NCBI RefSeq assembly: GCF_003312915.1
Contig: NZ_CP030261.1
Location: forward strand, 2,790,001-2,854,000
Length of the DNA stretch: 64,000 nt
Direction of reading: 5' to 3'
Origin: Flavobacterium fluviale
GTDB lineage: Bacteria > Bacteroidota > Bacteroidia > Flavobacteriales > Flavobacteriaceae
Shown here: positions 8,571-15,896 of the stretch, in pieces
How the letters are laid out: every line of letters starts with the position of its first letter
How positions within the stretch are numbered: the stretch's first letter is position 1
The notes under the pieces: generated by a model
The model's database searches: none
The model's input: the letters and a program-made list of their open reading frames with translations, nothing else
Told to the model about the DNA's origin: nothing
Made by a program: the position numbers and the translations under genes

Positions 8571-9809
8571 ATGAATATTTTCAGAGCATTAAAATCAAGA
8601 AATTTTAAGTTGTTTTTTTACGGGCAGTCCATTTCCCTTTTAGGTACTTGGATGCAGAAGACTGCTGTTGCCTGGCTTGTTTACAGGATTACGGGATCTG
8701 CAGTTCTGCTCGGGGTGGTAACTTTCGTGAGTCTCATACCTTCACTGGTCTTGTCTCCTTACGCAGGGAGTTATATCGACAGGCATGACCGTTTTAAAGT
8801 GATGGTAAACAGTCAGATCATTTCAATGATTCAGGCAGGTGCTCTTGCTGCAATGATATATTTTAAATTTTACAGCATCACAGGTATTGTGTTGCTGAGC
8901 CTTCTGCAGGGGATTGTAAATTCATTTGATGTAATCTGCAGGCAGACCCTTATGATTGACATGGTCGACAGGCCGCAGGACTTATCAAATGCCATTGCAC
9001 TAAATTCAATTATGACTAATCTTGCAAGAGTTGCGGGCCCGGCTTTGGCTGGAATTGCTCTAAGCGTTTTTGGCGAGGATTTTTGTTTCATAAGTAACTT
9101 TATGAGCTATGTGCCAGTTCTCATTTGTCTTTTCATGATGAAAATCAAATTGCAGAAAACCAGCAGAAAGAGACAGGGGCTGTGGAGTGAGTTAAGGGAG
9201 GGTTGCCAGTATCTTCTTTCGGAAAAAGATCTGATGAGCCTTATCCTGCTTTTAGCTTTAAGCAGTATGGCCGTTCTGCCTTTCAATACACTGATGCCAA
9301 TTTTTGCGAAAGATTTGTTTCATGGGACCGCCAGAACGTTCAGTTTTTTTGAAAGTGCCATGGGGCTTGGCTCAGTGCTAAGCGCAGTTTATCTCGCAAA
9401 TCTAGAGTCAGGAAAAAATCTGGTAAAAATTGTAATAGTTTCGACTTTTTTATTTGGTGGCAGTGTGCTGCTGCTTTCACTCTCCAATATGCTTTCCTTT
9501 TCTCTTTTCTTTATGGGGTTAAGCGGGATGGGTATGATGGCGCAGTCTGCAGCAATAAACACTTATATTCAGCTTCATGCGGCACCTGTTATGAGAGGCA
9601 GGGTGATAAGCTATTACATTATGGCATTTCAGGGCGTGATGCCAATTGGGAGCCTATTAATCGGCTTTCTTGCAGAGATAGCTGGTCCTAAATCTGCAGT
9701 GGCAGCTTCAGGCTGTGCAGGCATTGTTTCGATTTTAGTATTTTTATACCATAAAAAGAAAATTTTCACAAGACGCGATAACGCATCAATCGAACATCAA
9801 AGCATCTAA
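8571..9809 (+). CDS. MFS transporter (MFS_3/enterobactin-exporter type)
   Basis: Inner-membrane drug or metabolite exporter of the major facilitator superfamily, 412 residues with about 12 hydrophobic segments. The opening FRALKSRNFKLFFYGQSISL and the following GTWMQKTAVAWLVYRITGSA are characteristic of the EntS/MFS_3 branch, and YAGSYIDRHDRFKVM near residue 65 is the conserved loop 2-3 motif. It leads a short run of genes (metallo-hydrolase remnant, then gamma-glutamylcyclotransferase-like gene) presumably controlled by the divergent LysR protein. Base composition is more G+C-rich than the flanking chromosome, which fits horizontal transfer. Substrate unknown. Confidence 0.9.
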   Translation: MNIFRALKSRNFKLFFYGQSISLLGTWMQKTAVAWLVYRITGSAVLLGVVTFVSLIPSLVLSPYAGSYIDRHDRFKVMVNSQIISMIQAGALAAMIYFKFYSITGIVLLSLLQGIVNSFDVICRQTLMIDMVDRPQDLSNAIALNSIMTNLARVAGPALAGIALSVFGEDFCFISNFMSYVPVLICLFMMKIKLQKTSRKRQGLWSELREGCQYLLSEKDLMSLILLLALSSMAVLPFNTLMPIFAKDLFHGTARTFSFFESAMGLGSVLSAVYLANLESGKNLVKIVIVSTFLFGGSVLLLSLSNMLSFSLFFMGLSGMGMMAQSAAINTYIQLHAAPVMRGRVISYYIMAFQGVMPIGSLLIGFLAEIAGPKSAVAASGCAGIVSILVFLYHKKKIFTRRDNASIEHQSI

Positions 9810-9824
9810 AAATATCTTTTAAAA

Positions 9825-10561
9825 ATGGAAATAATCGCACTGCAGCATGGTGTTTACTGCGTAGACAGCAATAAGAACTTTAAATTTGTCTCTGAGAATG
9901 CTGATGCCCAAATTTCAGATCTAGGTCTCATGATGCAGGTCTGCCCGTTTCTAATTCAGACGAATCGTGACTTAATACTGTTCGATGGTGGGCTAAGCGA
10001 TGAGCAGGGAAATTTTCCACTGATTTTAAAATTAATAAAGAATGCCGGATTCTCTGCCCAGAACGTTTCAAAGATTTTGATTTCTCCCCTTCACAAAGAC
10101 CATATCGGGGGGCTGGCGTATGGCAACGGCAGTGAGTTTTCATGCACATTTCCAAATGCAGAAATTTACCTGCAGAATAGGGAGCTTGATTTCGCCTGAG
10201 ACCAGAAAACAGCAGATCTTACGATATCAATCTGTTAAATGCTTTAAGATCGTTTTCCAATGTCAATTACCTATCGGATGATAAGGGAAAAATTGGAGTT
10301 GATATTGAGTACGAAGTTTCGGGAGGGCATACTCCTTACCACCAAGTGTTCTGGATTAGAGATAACGGCGTGACTGCTTTCTACGGTGCGGATAACCTTC
10401 CCAACCAATCTTATTTGAAGCTTAATGCAGCCTATAAGACAGATTATGACGGCAGGAAAGCTATGGAGCAAAGGAAAAGATGGGAGACGCAGGCAAAGGA
10501 ACAAAAGTGGAAAATTCTACTTTATCATGATATAAAAACAAATATAGTTACACATTATTAA
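9825..10561 (+). pseudogene. MBL-fold metallo-hydrolase, frameshifted
   Basis: Two reading frames together encode one metallo-beta-lactamase-fold hydrolase. The first runs from the ATG at 9825 to a TGA at 10197; the second continues from there in another frame to TAA at 10559-10561. Adding one base at about 10197 joins ...RELDFA to LRPENSRSYDINLL and restores a protein of about 245 residues. The second half contains VSGGHTPYHQVFW, the GH(T)xGHx metal-site region. The main metal motif reads SPLHKDHIGG, where the family has SHLHKDHIGG, so the first His ligand is Pro. Both the frameshift and that change suggest loss of function. It starts 16 bp after the MFS gene. Confidence 0.75.
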
Positions 10562-10598
10562 AGGCCGTTTATTAGGATATAACAAAACAAAAATTGCA

Positions 10599-11084
10599 AT
10601 GAAGTATAAGAGTATAAGAGAAATTATAGAAATTCTTAATTCTCCGATCACTGAAGATATGACCGTCCACTGGGCAGAACTTTTAGATCACAATGAAGCA
10701 GAAGGTAATTTTGAGGGCATCTGCAACCCCCATCAAGCACTGATCATTTATGGTACACTAAGCCCAGGAGGACCCAACCATCACATAATGGAAAAAATCC
10801 AGGGCGAATGGAAAAAAGGGATTGTCAAGGGAAATCTAATAAATGAAGGCTGGGGAGCTGCTTTAGGGTATAATGCTTTTACTCCATGTCCAGTTGCATG
10901 GGAAAGGGAAATTCCCTGCCATGTTCTTTTTTCGGAATCGCTTGAGGAACATCTTGCTTACCTTGACGATTTCGAAGGAGAAGATTACAGAAGGATTTTT
11001 GCGGAGTATAAGCTGGATGACGGAAGGGGCGGAGCAGCCTATATTTATGCGGTAAAGCCTTCCAGCTCGGGCTTTGATTCCTGA
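10599..11084 (+). CDS. gamma-glutamylcyclotransferase-like (AIG2/GGCT fold) protein
   Basis: A 161-residue protein with the GGCT fold at residues about 48-155. The substrate-loop motif YGTLSPGGPNHH starts at residue 51 and the putative catalytic Glu126 lies in DDFEGEDYRR, as in AIG2-like cyclotransferases that release 5-oxoproline from gamma-glutamyl amines or peptides. The first 45 residues are an extension not seen in minimal family members. It is the last gene of the MFS-metallohydrolase group, starting 38 bp after the frameshifted gene, and is closed by a strong terminator. True substrate unknown. Confidence 0.8.
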   Translation: MKYKSIREIIEILNSPITEDMTVHWAELLDHNEAEGNFEGICNPHQALIIYGTLSPGGPNHHIMEKIQGEWKKGIVKGNLINEGWGAALGYNAFTPCPVAWEREIPCHVLFSESLEEHLAYLDDFEGEDYRRIFAEYKLDDGRGGAAYIYAVKPSSSGFDS

Positions 11085-11114
11085 TTGCCTGCCGATACTT
11101 CACTTGTAAAAGCT

Positions 11115-11146
11115 AAACCCCTGTCCGTTACGGCAGGGGTTTTTTA
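11115..11146 (+). terminator. intrinsic terminator after the GGCT-like gene
   Basis: AAACCCCTG pairs with CAGGGGTTT, with an inner CCG-TTA-CGG stem, followed by a T-run. It closes the operon that starts with the MFS gene. Confidence 0.9.
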
Positions 11147-11261
11147 AATAATCGGTTATTCTTTTATTTTCATTACGCTGTTTGTCCGGTGCTATCCTGC
11201 TGCGGAATAATTTTTTATATGCATAACTTGGTAGATTATTTAATTTGTCATGATTTGCTGT

Positions 11262-12782
11262 TTAAAGGACAAACCATTGCTCCACATCTTTAGAAATTGT
11301 TTCTTCCTTCCAAATGTTTTCAAATTCGTTTGTTTTAGAGTTATATTGGTATGCTTTCTGCCATTCGTCAATATTTTCAACTATGCAGCTTACTGCACCA
11401 ATAATCAATAGCAGTTCTTTATCTGACATTGTCGGATGTAGCGAGATCCTTACCCAGCCTGGTTTATCAGTTAGGTTACCGCCCAGTATGCCAGCAGTAA
11501 TAGCTTCTGATTTCTCCTGGTTTATATTGAAAAGAAAATGCGCGTATGTGCTTGCACAGGACCAGCCTCCTCTAACTTGGATTCCAAAGCGGTCATTTAA
11601 AAGCCTTACAATCAGATTATAGTGGATGTTTTGAATTGTAAAGGAAACACAGCCTATTCTTTCAGTTTTTAGATCCCCTAAGATTGTTAAACCTTTAATC
11701 TCCTGTAACCCTGCGAAACAGAGGTCCAGTAATTCTCTTTCTCTATATCTGATTTTCTCAATGTCCATTTTTTCTTTCAGTTCAAGGCATAAAGCCGTAC
11801 GCATTACCTGCAGGAAACCTGGAGTGCCTCCGTCTTCTTTAACTTCTATTGAATCGCTGTAGTGAAAACCGCCCCACGGGTCGGTGCATTTAACGTTTCC
11901 GCCTCTAGGATTGTCCGGAAAATTGGATTTGTAAAGTTTTTCATTGAAAATCAATATGCCGCAGCTTCCCGGTCCTCCCAGAAATTTATGAGGCGAAAAG
12001 AAAACAGCATCCAACCGCTTCTGTGGATCTTCGGGATGCATATCGATTTTGACATAGGGTGCTGAAGCTGCAAAATCAACAAAACAGTAGCCGTCATGCT
12101 GATGCATTATTTTAGCCAATTCATAATATGGCGTAATAATACCAGTGACGTTAGAGCAGGCAGTAAATGAACCTATTTTTAAGCTTCTGTCCTTGTACTT
12201 TTTAAGTTCTGCGTTAAGGACTTCAGGATCAACCAGATTATCTGCCCCGCAGGGCAGCACCACAACATCAGCGTCCGTTTCGTACCAGGGCACCTGATTG
12301 GAGTGGTGTTCCATATGGGTAATAAAAACAACCGGACGGTAATTTTTAGAATTTACCTCTTGGCTGTAAATGCTGCTCTGGTAACACAGGCCTATTATAC
12401 GCTGGAGTTTGTTTAGAGTGGCGGTCATTCCTGTTCCAGTGGCCACCAGACAGTCTGATTCAGCTGCATTTACATGTTTTTTAATTAACTGTCTTGCAAA
12501 TTGATAGGCGTAGGTGGAAGCCTTGCCTGTCTGGCTTGAAAAAGAGTGCGTATTGGCAATCATAGGGCCTATTTTATTGAGCATTATTTCTTCAATAGGT
12601 CCGTATAATCTTCCGCTCGCAATCCAGTCAGCGTACAATAAATTCTGGGAGCCGTAAATGGATTCAAAATGTTGATTGAAACCTATTGTGTTTTCTCTGA
12701 ATTCAGAAAAATACTGCTCTAATGCCCCAGGCTCTTTTTTATTCAAAATAATATTAATTTTATTGATCGGTGATTGCACCAT
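11262..12782 (-). CDS. class V aminotransferase / cysteine desulfurase-like PLP enzyme
   Basis: PLP-dependent enzyme of fold type I, 506 residues, longer than standard SufS/IscS (about 400). The N-terminal 40 residues precede YADWIASGRLYGPIEE, the usual substrate-entry segment. Further motifs: ATGTGMTATLNKL (phosphate cup, near 114), EHHSNQVPW (158-166), the ring-binding Asp236 in FVDFAASAP and the Schiff-base Lys266 in SPHKFLGGPGS. The C-terminal domain has RGGWSCAS near residue 405, with a Cys in the place where cysteine desulfurases have their loop. The exact reaction is uncertain. The gene begins 1 bp after the stop of a truncated DsbD-like gene, so its original promoter was probably lost with the IS insertion. 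Confidence 0.85.
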   Translation of the reverse strand: MVQSPINKINIILNKKEPGALEQYFSEFRENTIGFNQHFESIYGSQNLLYADWIASGRLYGPIEEIMLNKIGPMIANTHSFSSQTGKASTYAYQFARQLIKKHVNAAESDCLVATGTGMTATLNKLQRIIGLCYQSSIYSQEVNSKNYRPVVFITHMEHHSNQVPWYETDADVVVLPCGADNLVDPEVLNAELKKYKDRSLKIGSFTACSNVTGIITPYYELAKIMHQHDGYCFVDFAASAPYVKIDMHPEDPQKRLDAVFFSPHKFLGGPGSCGILIFNEKLYKSNFPDNPRGGNVKCTDPWGGFHYSDSIEVKEDGGTPGFLQVMRTALCLELKEKMDIEKIRYRERELLDLCFAGLQEIKGLTILGDLKTERIGCVSFTIQNIHYNLIVRLLNDRFGIQVRGGWSCASTYAHFLFNINQEKSEAITAGILGGNLTDKPGWVRISLHPTMSDKELLLIIGAVSCIVENIDEWQKAYQYNSKTNEFENIWKEETISKDVEQWFVL

Positions 12783-12783
12783 T

Positions 12784-13062
12784 TTAATTTTTATAATTTT
12801 CGATACCGCTCTGCAGCCAGTTAAAATATGCTTCTATATCTGGATTATAAGCAGAAGGTTCTGCCAGATTTTTACTTTTTTGATCCACCATTACATAATA
12901 AGGCTGCGCATTTGCTTTGTAAGTTTTGATCTGCATATCACTCCATTTATTTCCAATTGTTTTAATTTTTTTACCAGTGGTTTCAGATATATACTGCTCG
13001 TTCTCCGGCAGCTCTTTTTTATCATCAACATAAAGCGAAATCAGGACTATATCATTATTTAA
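12784..13062 (-). pseudogene. C-terminal fragment of a DsbD-like thioredoxin-family protein
   Basis: Minus-strand translation runs from the edge of the IS element to a TAA at 12784-12786 and has no start codon of its own. The 92 residues begin LNNDIVLISLYVDDKKELPE and include TTGKKIKTIGNKWSDMQIK and YKANAQPYYVMVDQ, the characteristic end of Bacteroidota cytochrome c biogenesis/thioredoxin (DsbD C-terminal) proteins. The redox CxxC and all membrane helices are missing. The break coincides with the outer end of the IS6 element, so the 5' part of the gene has been removed or displaced. It was evidently cotranscribed with the downstream aminotransferase. Confidence 0.8.
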
Positions 13063-13834
13063 GGTTCTGTCGCATCTGTTTAATAACTATTATCTTTAGA
13101 CGTTCAAAATATATTTTATGAATACGAAAGGTCATTGTTATCCCAAAGCCATTATTTTGCAGGCTGTTTATTTCAAATTGAGATTTACATTGAGTTACAG
13201 GGATATTGAGGAAATAATGAAAATGCGTGGAATAGGAGTTGATCATGCGACGATTCAACGTTGGGTATTTAAATTTACTCCAATGGTTGAATCTCAGATG
13301 AAAAAAGGAAAGAGCAGAGTAGGGGCCAGCTGGCGAATGGATGAAACTTATATAAAAGTAAAAGGTATCTGGTGTTATTTGTATCGGGCTGTTGATAAAT
13401 GTGGTAATACGGTGGATTTTCTTTTGACTAGAAGAAGACAGAGGATGAGTGCACAGTCATTCCTAATAAAAGCGATAAAAAATAATTACCGGCCAACAGT
13501 AATAAATATAGACAAAAGCGGCTCTAACACCAGCGCAATACGGGTTTATAACAAACGGTCATTTTCGAATATAAAGATTAGGCAATGTAAATATCTCAAC
13601 AATATTGTGGAACAGGACCATCGTTTCATAAAGTGGCGGATACAAAACGGTTTGGGTTTTAAAAGTTTTGCGTCTGCCAGAAGAACCTTGGCAGGAATTG
13701 AAGTTGTGCACATGTTAAGAAAAAATCAGATGCTTAACCCAGGAACAAGTATGTTCAAATCATTTTGTAAATTGGCTGCATAATTTTCGGGTTTCTGATT
13801 TCTTACTGATTTACATGGCAGATGCGACAGAACC
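13063..13834 (+). mobile_element. complete IS6-family insertion sequence, 772 bp
   Basis: Perfect 16-bp terminal inverted repeats, GGTTCTGTCGCATCTG at 13063-13078 and its complement at 13819-13834, enclose one transposase gene. The GGTTCTGT end is typical of IS6. The 8 bp outside the ends differ (TTATTTAA left, ATAAGTGT right), so there is no target-site duplication. This means the two flanks were not originally contiguous. Confidence 0.93.
13118..13783 (+). CDS. IS6-family transposase (DDE)
   Basis: A 221-residue transposase that catalyses replicative transposition of its IS. It opens with an HTH-like part (FTLSYRDIEEIMKMRGIGVD, then HATIQRWV) and has an intact DDE catalytic triad: Asp75 in WRMDETYIK, Asp132 in INIDKSGSN and Glu165 in NIVEQDHRFIK. 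The VEQDHRFIKWR block is diagnostic of IS6. Length and reading frame look complete, so the element may still be mobile. Confidence 0.95.
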   Translation: MNTKGHCYPKAIILQAVYFKLRFTLSYRDIEEIMKMRGIGVDHATIQRWVFKFTPMVESQMKKGKSRVGASWRMDETYIKVKGIWCYLYRAVDKCGNTVDFLLTRRRQRMSAQSFLIKAIKNNYRPTVINIDKSGSNTSAIRVYNKRSFSNIKIRQCKYLNNIVEQDHRFIKWRIQNGLGFKSFASARRTLAGIEVVHMLRKNQMLNPGTSMFKSFCKLAA

Positions 13835-13964
13835 ATAAGTGTCATACTCTTTGAAATTTTTTTTACATATTATTGTATAAATCATTTTAAATAAAAAGAT
13901 AAATACAACAAAGTTTTGAATTGTAGTATATTATAGAATAAGAAAACCCAAAAAAGACGTAAAT

Positions 13965-14618
13965 TTAATTATCTTCATACTCTTTCCTTCTATTACTCAT
14001 TATGGTTATAGTGATTATCGCATCTTCCATAATGTCATAATTATTATAAGTATCAAGACATATTAATGTGTCATTATTTTCTTCAAGGGAGATCGAGAAA
14101 TTACCCATTTCATTTGTTTTTACGACTTTTTTATTCCTTTCATTTAAGATTAAAACTCCTGATAGAGGTACATTGTTTTTATTGTGAACTATGCCTGAAC
14201 ATATTTTATTCTGATTTAATTTATTCGTTGAACCTATCGAATCAGATGAACTAAAGATTTTACGAACATGTATCTTTTTCAGCTTAGGTTCCAGTGTAGC
14301 TATTCCCATTACTACTTGAGCTTTTACAATATGATTTCCTATTCCAAAAAAGGTCGTTAATGATGCGACAACAGTAATCCAAAAAGTTTTTTTTTGTTTT
14401 GTAACTTCTAAATTCTTATTCAATTGAGAAGGATTAAAACGACCACATAGATTTTGATTTTTATTAAATATGTTTATGATTTCTAAATTTGATGCTTTGG
14501 TAAAATCAAAAACATTTTTCTGACAAACGTTGCAAAACTTGTTCTTTTCATTTGTAGTCATCTTAGACCAACTTTCGTGACAAGGTTTTATAAGTGATAT
14601 TTTTATTTCTTTATTCAT
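13965..14618 (-). CDS. hypothetical membrane protein with CarboxypepD_reg-like domain
   Basis: A 217-residue protein. Residues 1-60 carry a Cys-rich block seen in flavobacterial proteins (PCHESWSKM, then FCNVCQKNVFDFTKAS), whose two Cys pairs could bind metal. One transmembrane segment follows near residues 78-95 (FWITVVASLTTFFGIG). The C-terminal 90 residues (CSGIVHNKNNVPLSGVLIL, then TNEMGNFSISL) look like a carboxypeptidase regulatory-like beta-sandwich as found at the start of SusC proteins. Function unknown. It is AT-rich like the resident chromosome and is the first gene past the IS6 junction. Confidence 0.7.
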   Translation of the reverse strand: MNKEIKISLIKPCHESWSKMTTNEKNKFCNVCQKNVFDFTKASNLEIINIFNKNQNLCGRFNPSQLNKNLEVTKQKKTFWITVVASLTTFFGIGNHIVKAQVVMGIATLEPKLKKIHVRKIFSSSDSIGSTNKLNQNKICSGIVHNKNNVPLSGVLILNERNKKVVKTNEMGNFSISLEENNDTLICLDTYNNYDIMEDAIITITIMSNRRKEYEDN

Positions 14619-14755
14619 TATTTTTATTTAAAAATATTCTTACAAAATTAATTATTTTCTTTTGATTTTTGTTCTAAAATATTGTTTCCTAAATGACAAT
14701 TATCATTTCCCATTCGAATTCTTTTTCGTAATATTACTATTGTAAATTTTTTTGA

Positions 14756-15829
14756 ATGAGAAAGATTAAATACAAGAAAGGCCGCAAGCTGCAGCACATT
14801 ACACTAGAGTATACAGGATCGCATAAAGAGCATGAAAGCGAAATGCAGCTTTTTGTATATGATGATAATGATGTTGTTGAATATGATAAGTTTACGGTTC
14901 TTGCTCTGAATTCCTGCTTTGATTATACTAAAAACAATTGGCTGAACATTCATGGTTTAAACGATATTAATCTCATTAAAACAATCGGAACTCATTTTAA
15001 ACTAGACGATTTTCTCCTTGCCGATATTTTAAATACAACCAAAAGAACGAAATTAGAGGAACAGCATAATGTTTTGTTTTTTAATATAAAATCCCTTCTT
15101 CCTTCTGAATATTCGGATAATCTAAGTGTCGAACAAATTAGTTTTATTTTAAAAGACGGAATTCTGATTTCTTTTCAGGAAAAACGAAGTGATTTCTTTA
15201 CACACATCCGCGAGCGTCTTCGTACACATGCGGGGATCGTTAGAACTAAAAAAGTAGATTATCTTTTGTATTTGCTTTTAGATGCTGTAATGGAAAATTT
15301 CTACATTACAATTGAAGATGAGGAAGATAAAATTGAAGAATTAATCAATTTGACCAAAAAAGGGGCAGATCCTGTTATTCTGGAAAAAATTGAAAACCAT
15401 AGAGATAATTTTAATTTCTTAAAACGTTCAATTGTTCCGCTTCGAGATTCTTTGTATTATCTTAAAACAATTAAAGATGATGATGAAAATAACGGCCTCA
15501 TTCAGAAGGAAACATTTAATTTCTTTGTCAGACTTCATCAAAAAAGTTTAGAGCTTTTGGAGCAGATAGAATCAGATATGAGTGCATTAGAAAGTGCTTC
15601 TAATTTTTATTTTTCAGAACAAAGCCGAAAAATGAATGAGATCATGAAAACCCTCACGATAATTTCCGCAGTATTTATTCCGCTTACATTTATCGTTGGA
15701 GTATACGGAATGAACTTTGAAAACATGCCGGAACTTAAAACAAAAAACGGCTATTTTGTAGTTATGGGCGTGATGTTTTTGCTGGTTGTAGCCTTAATTA
15801 TTTATTTTAAGAAAAGAAGATGGTTTTAA
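14756..15829 (+). CDS. corA: magnesium/cobalt transporter CorA
   Basis: Inner-membrane Mg2+ channel of the CorA family, 357 residues. The N-terminal cytoplasmic funnel domain covers about residues 1-295. Two C-terminal transmembrane helices follow (about 295-316 and 329-349), linked by YGMNFENMPEL at residues 317-327. The GMN triplet is the signature selectivity motif. The tail is basic (KKRRWF), as in the family. The gene stands alone, 67 bp before pta. Confidence 0.93.
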   Translation: MRKIKYKKGRKLQHITLEYTGSHKEHESEMQLFVYDDNDVVEYDKFTVLALNSCFDYTKNNWLNIHGLNDINLIKTIGTHFKLDDFLLADILNTTKRTKLEEQHNVLFFNIKSLLPSEYSDNLSVEQISFILKDGILISFQEKRSDFFTHIRERLRTHAGIVRTKKVDYLLYLLLDAVMENFYITIEDEEDKIEELINLTKKGADPVILEKIENHRDNFNFLKRSIVPLRDSLYYLKTIKDDDENNGLIQKETFNFFVRLHQKSLELLEQIESDMSALESASNFYFSEQSRKMNEIMKTLTIISAVFIPLTFIVGVYGMNFENMPELKTKNGYFVVMGVMFLLVVALIIYFKKRRWF

Positions 15830-15862
15830 CGTTTGTTACAGTGTAAAAAGAATTGAATTGTA

Positions 15863-15870
15863 TAATTTTG
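15863..15870 (+). promoter_or_regulatory. -7 box (TAATTTTG) of pta
   Basis: TAATTTTG fits TAnnTTTG and lies 26 bp before the pta ATG. No TTG is found at the optimal -33 distance; the nearest (15833) is 27 bp upstream. Confidence 0.4.
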
Positions 15871-15896
15871 TTATTTAGAATTAATATAAATAAATC

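Noticed and set aside
12676-13062. Plus-strand frame of 128 codons ending at the IS border
   Set aside because: It is antisense to the aminotransferase start and to the DsbD fragment, whose protein match on the minus strand is clear.
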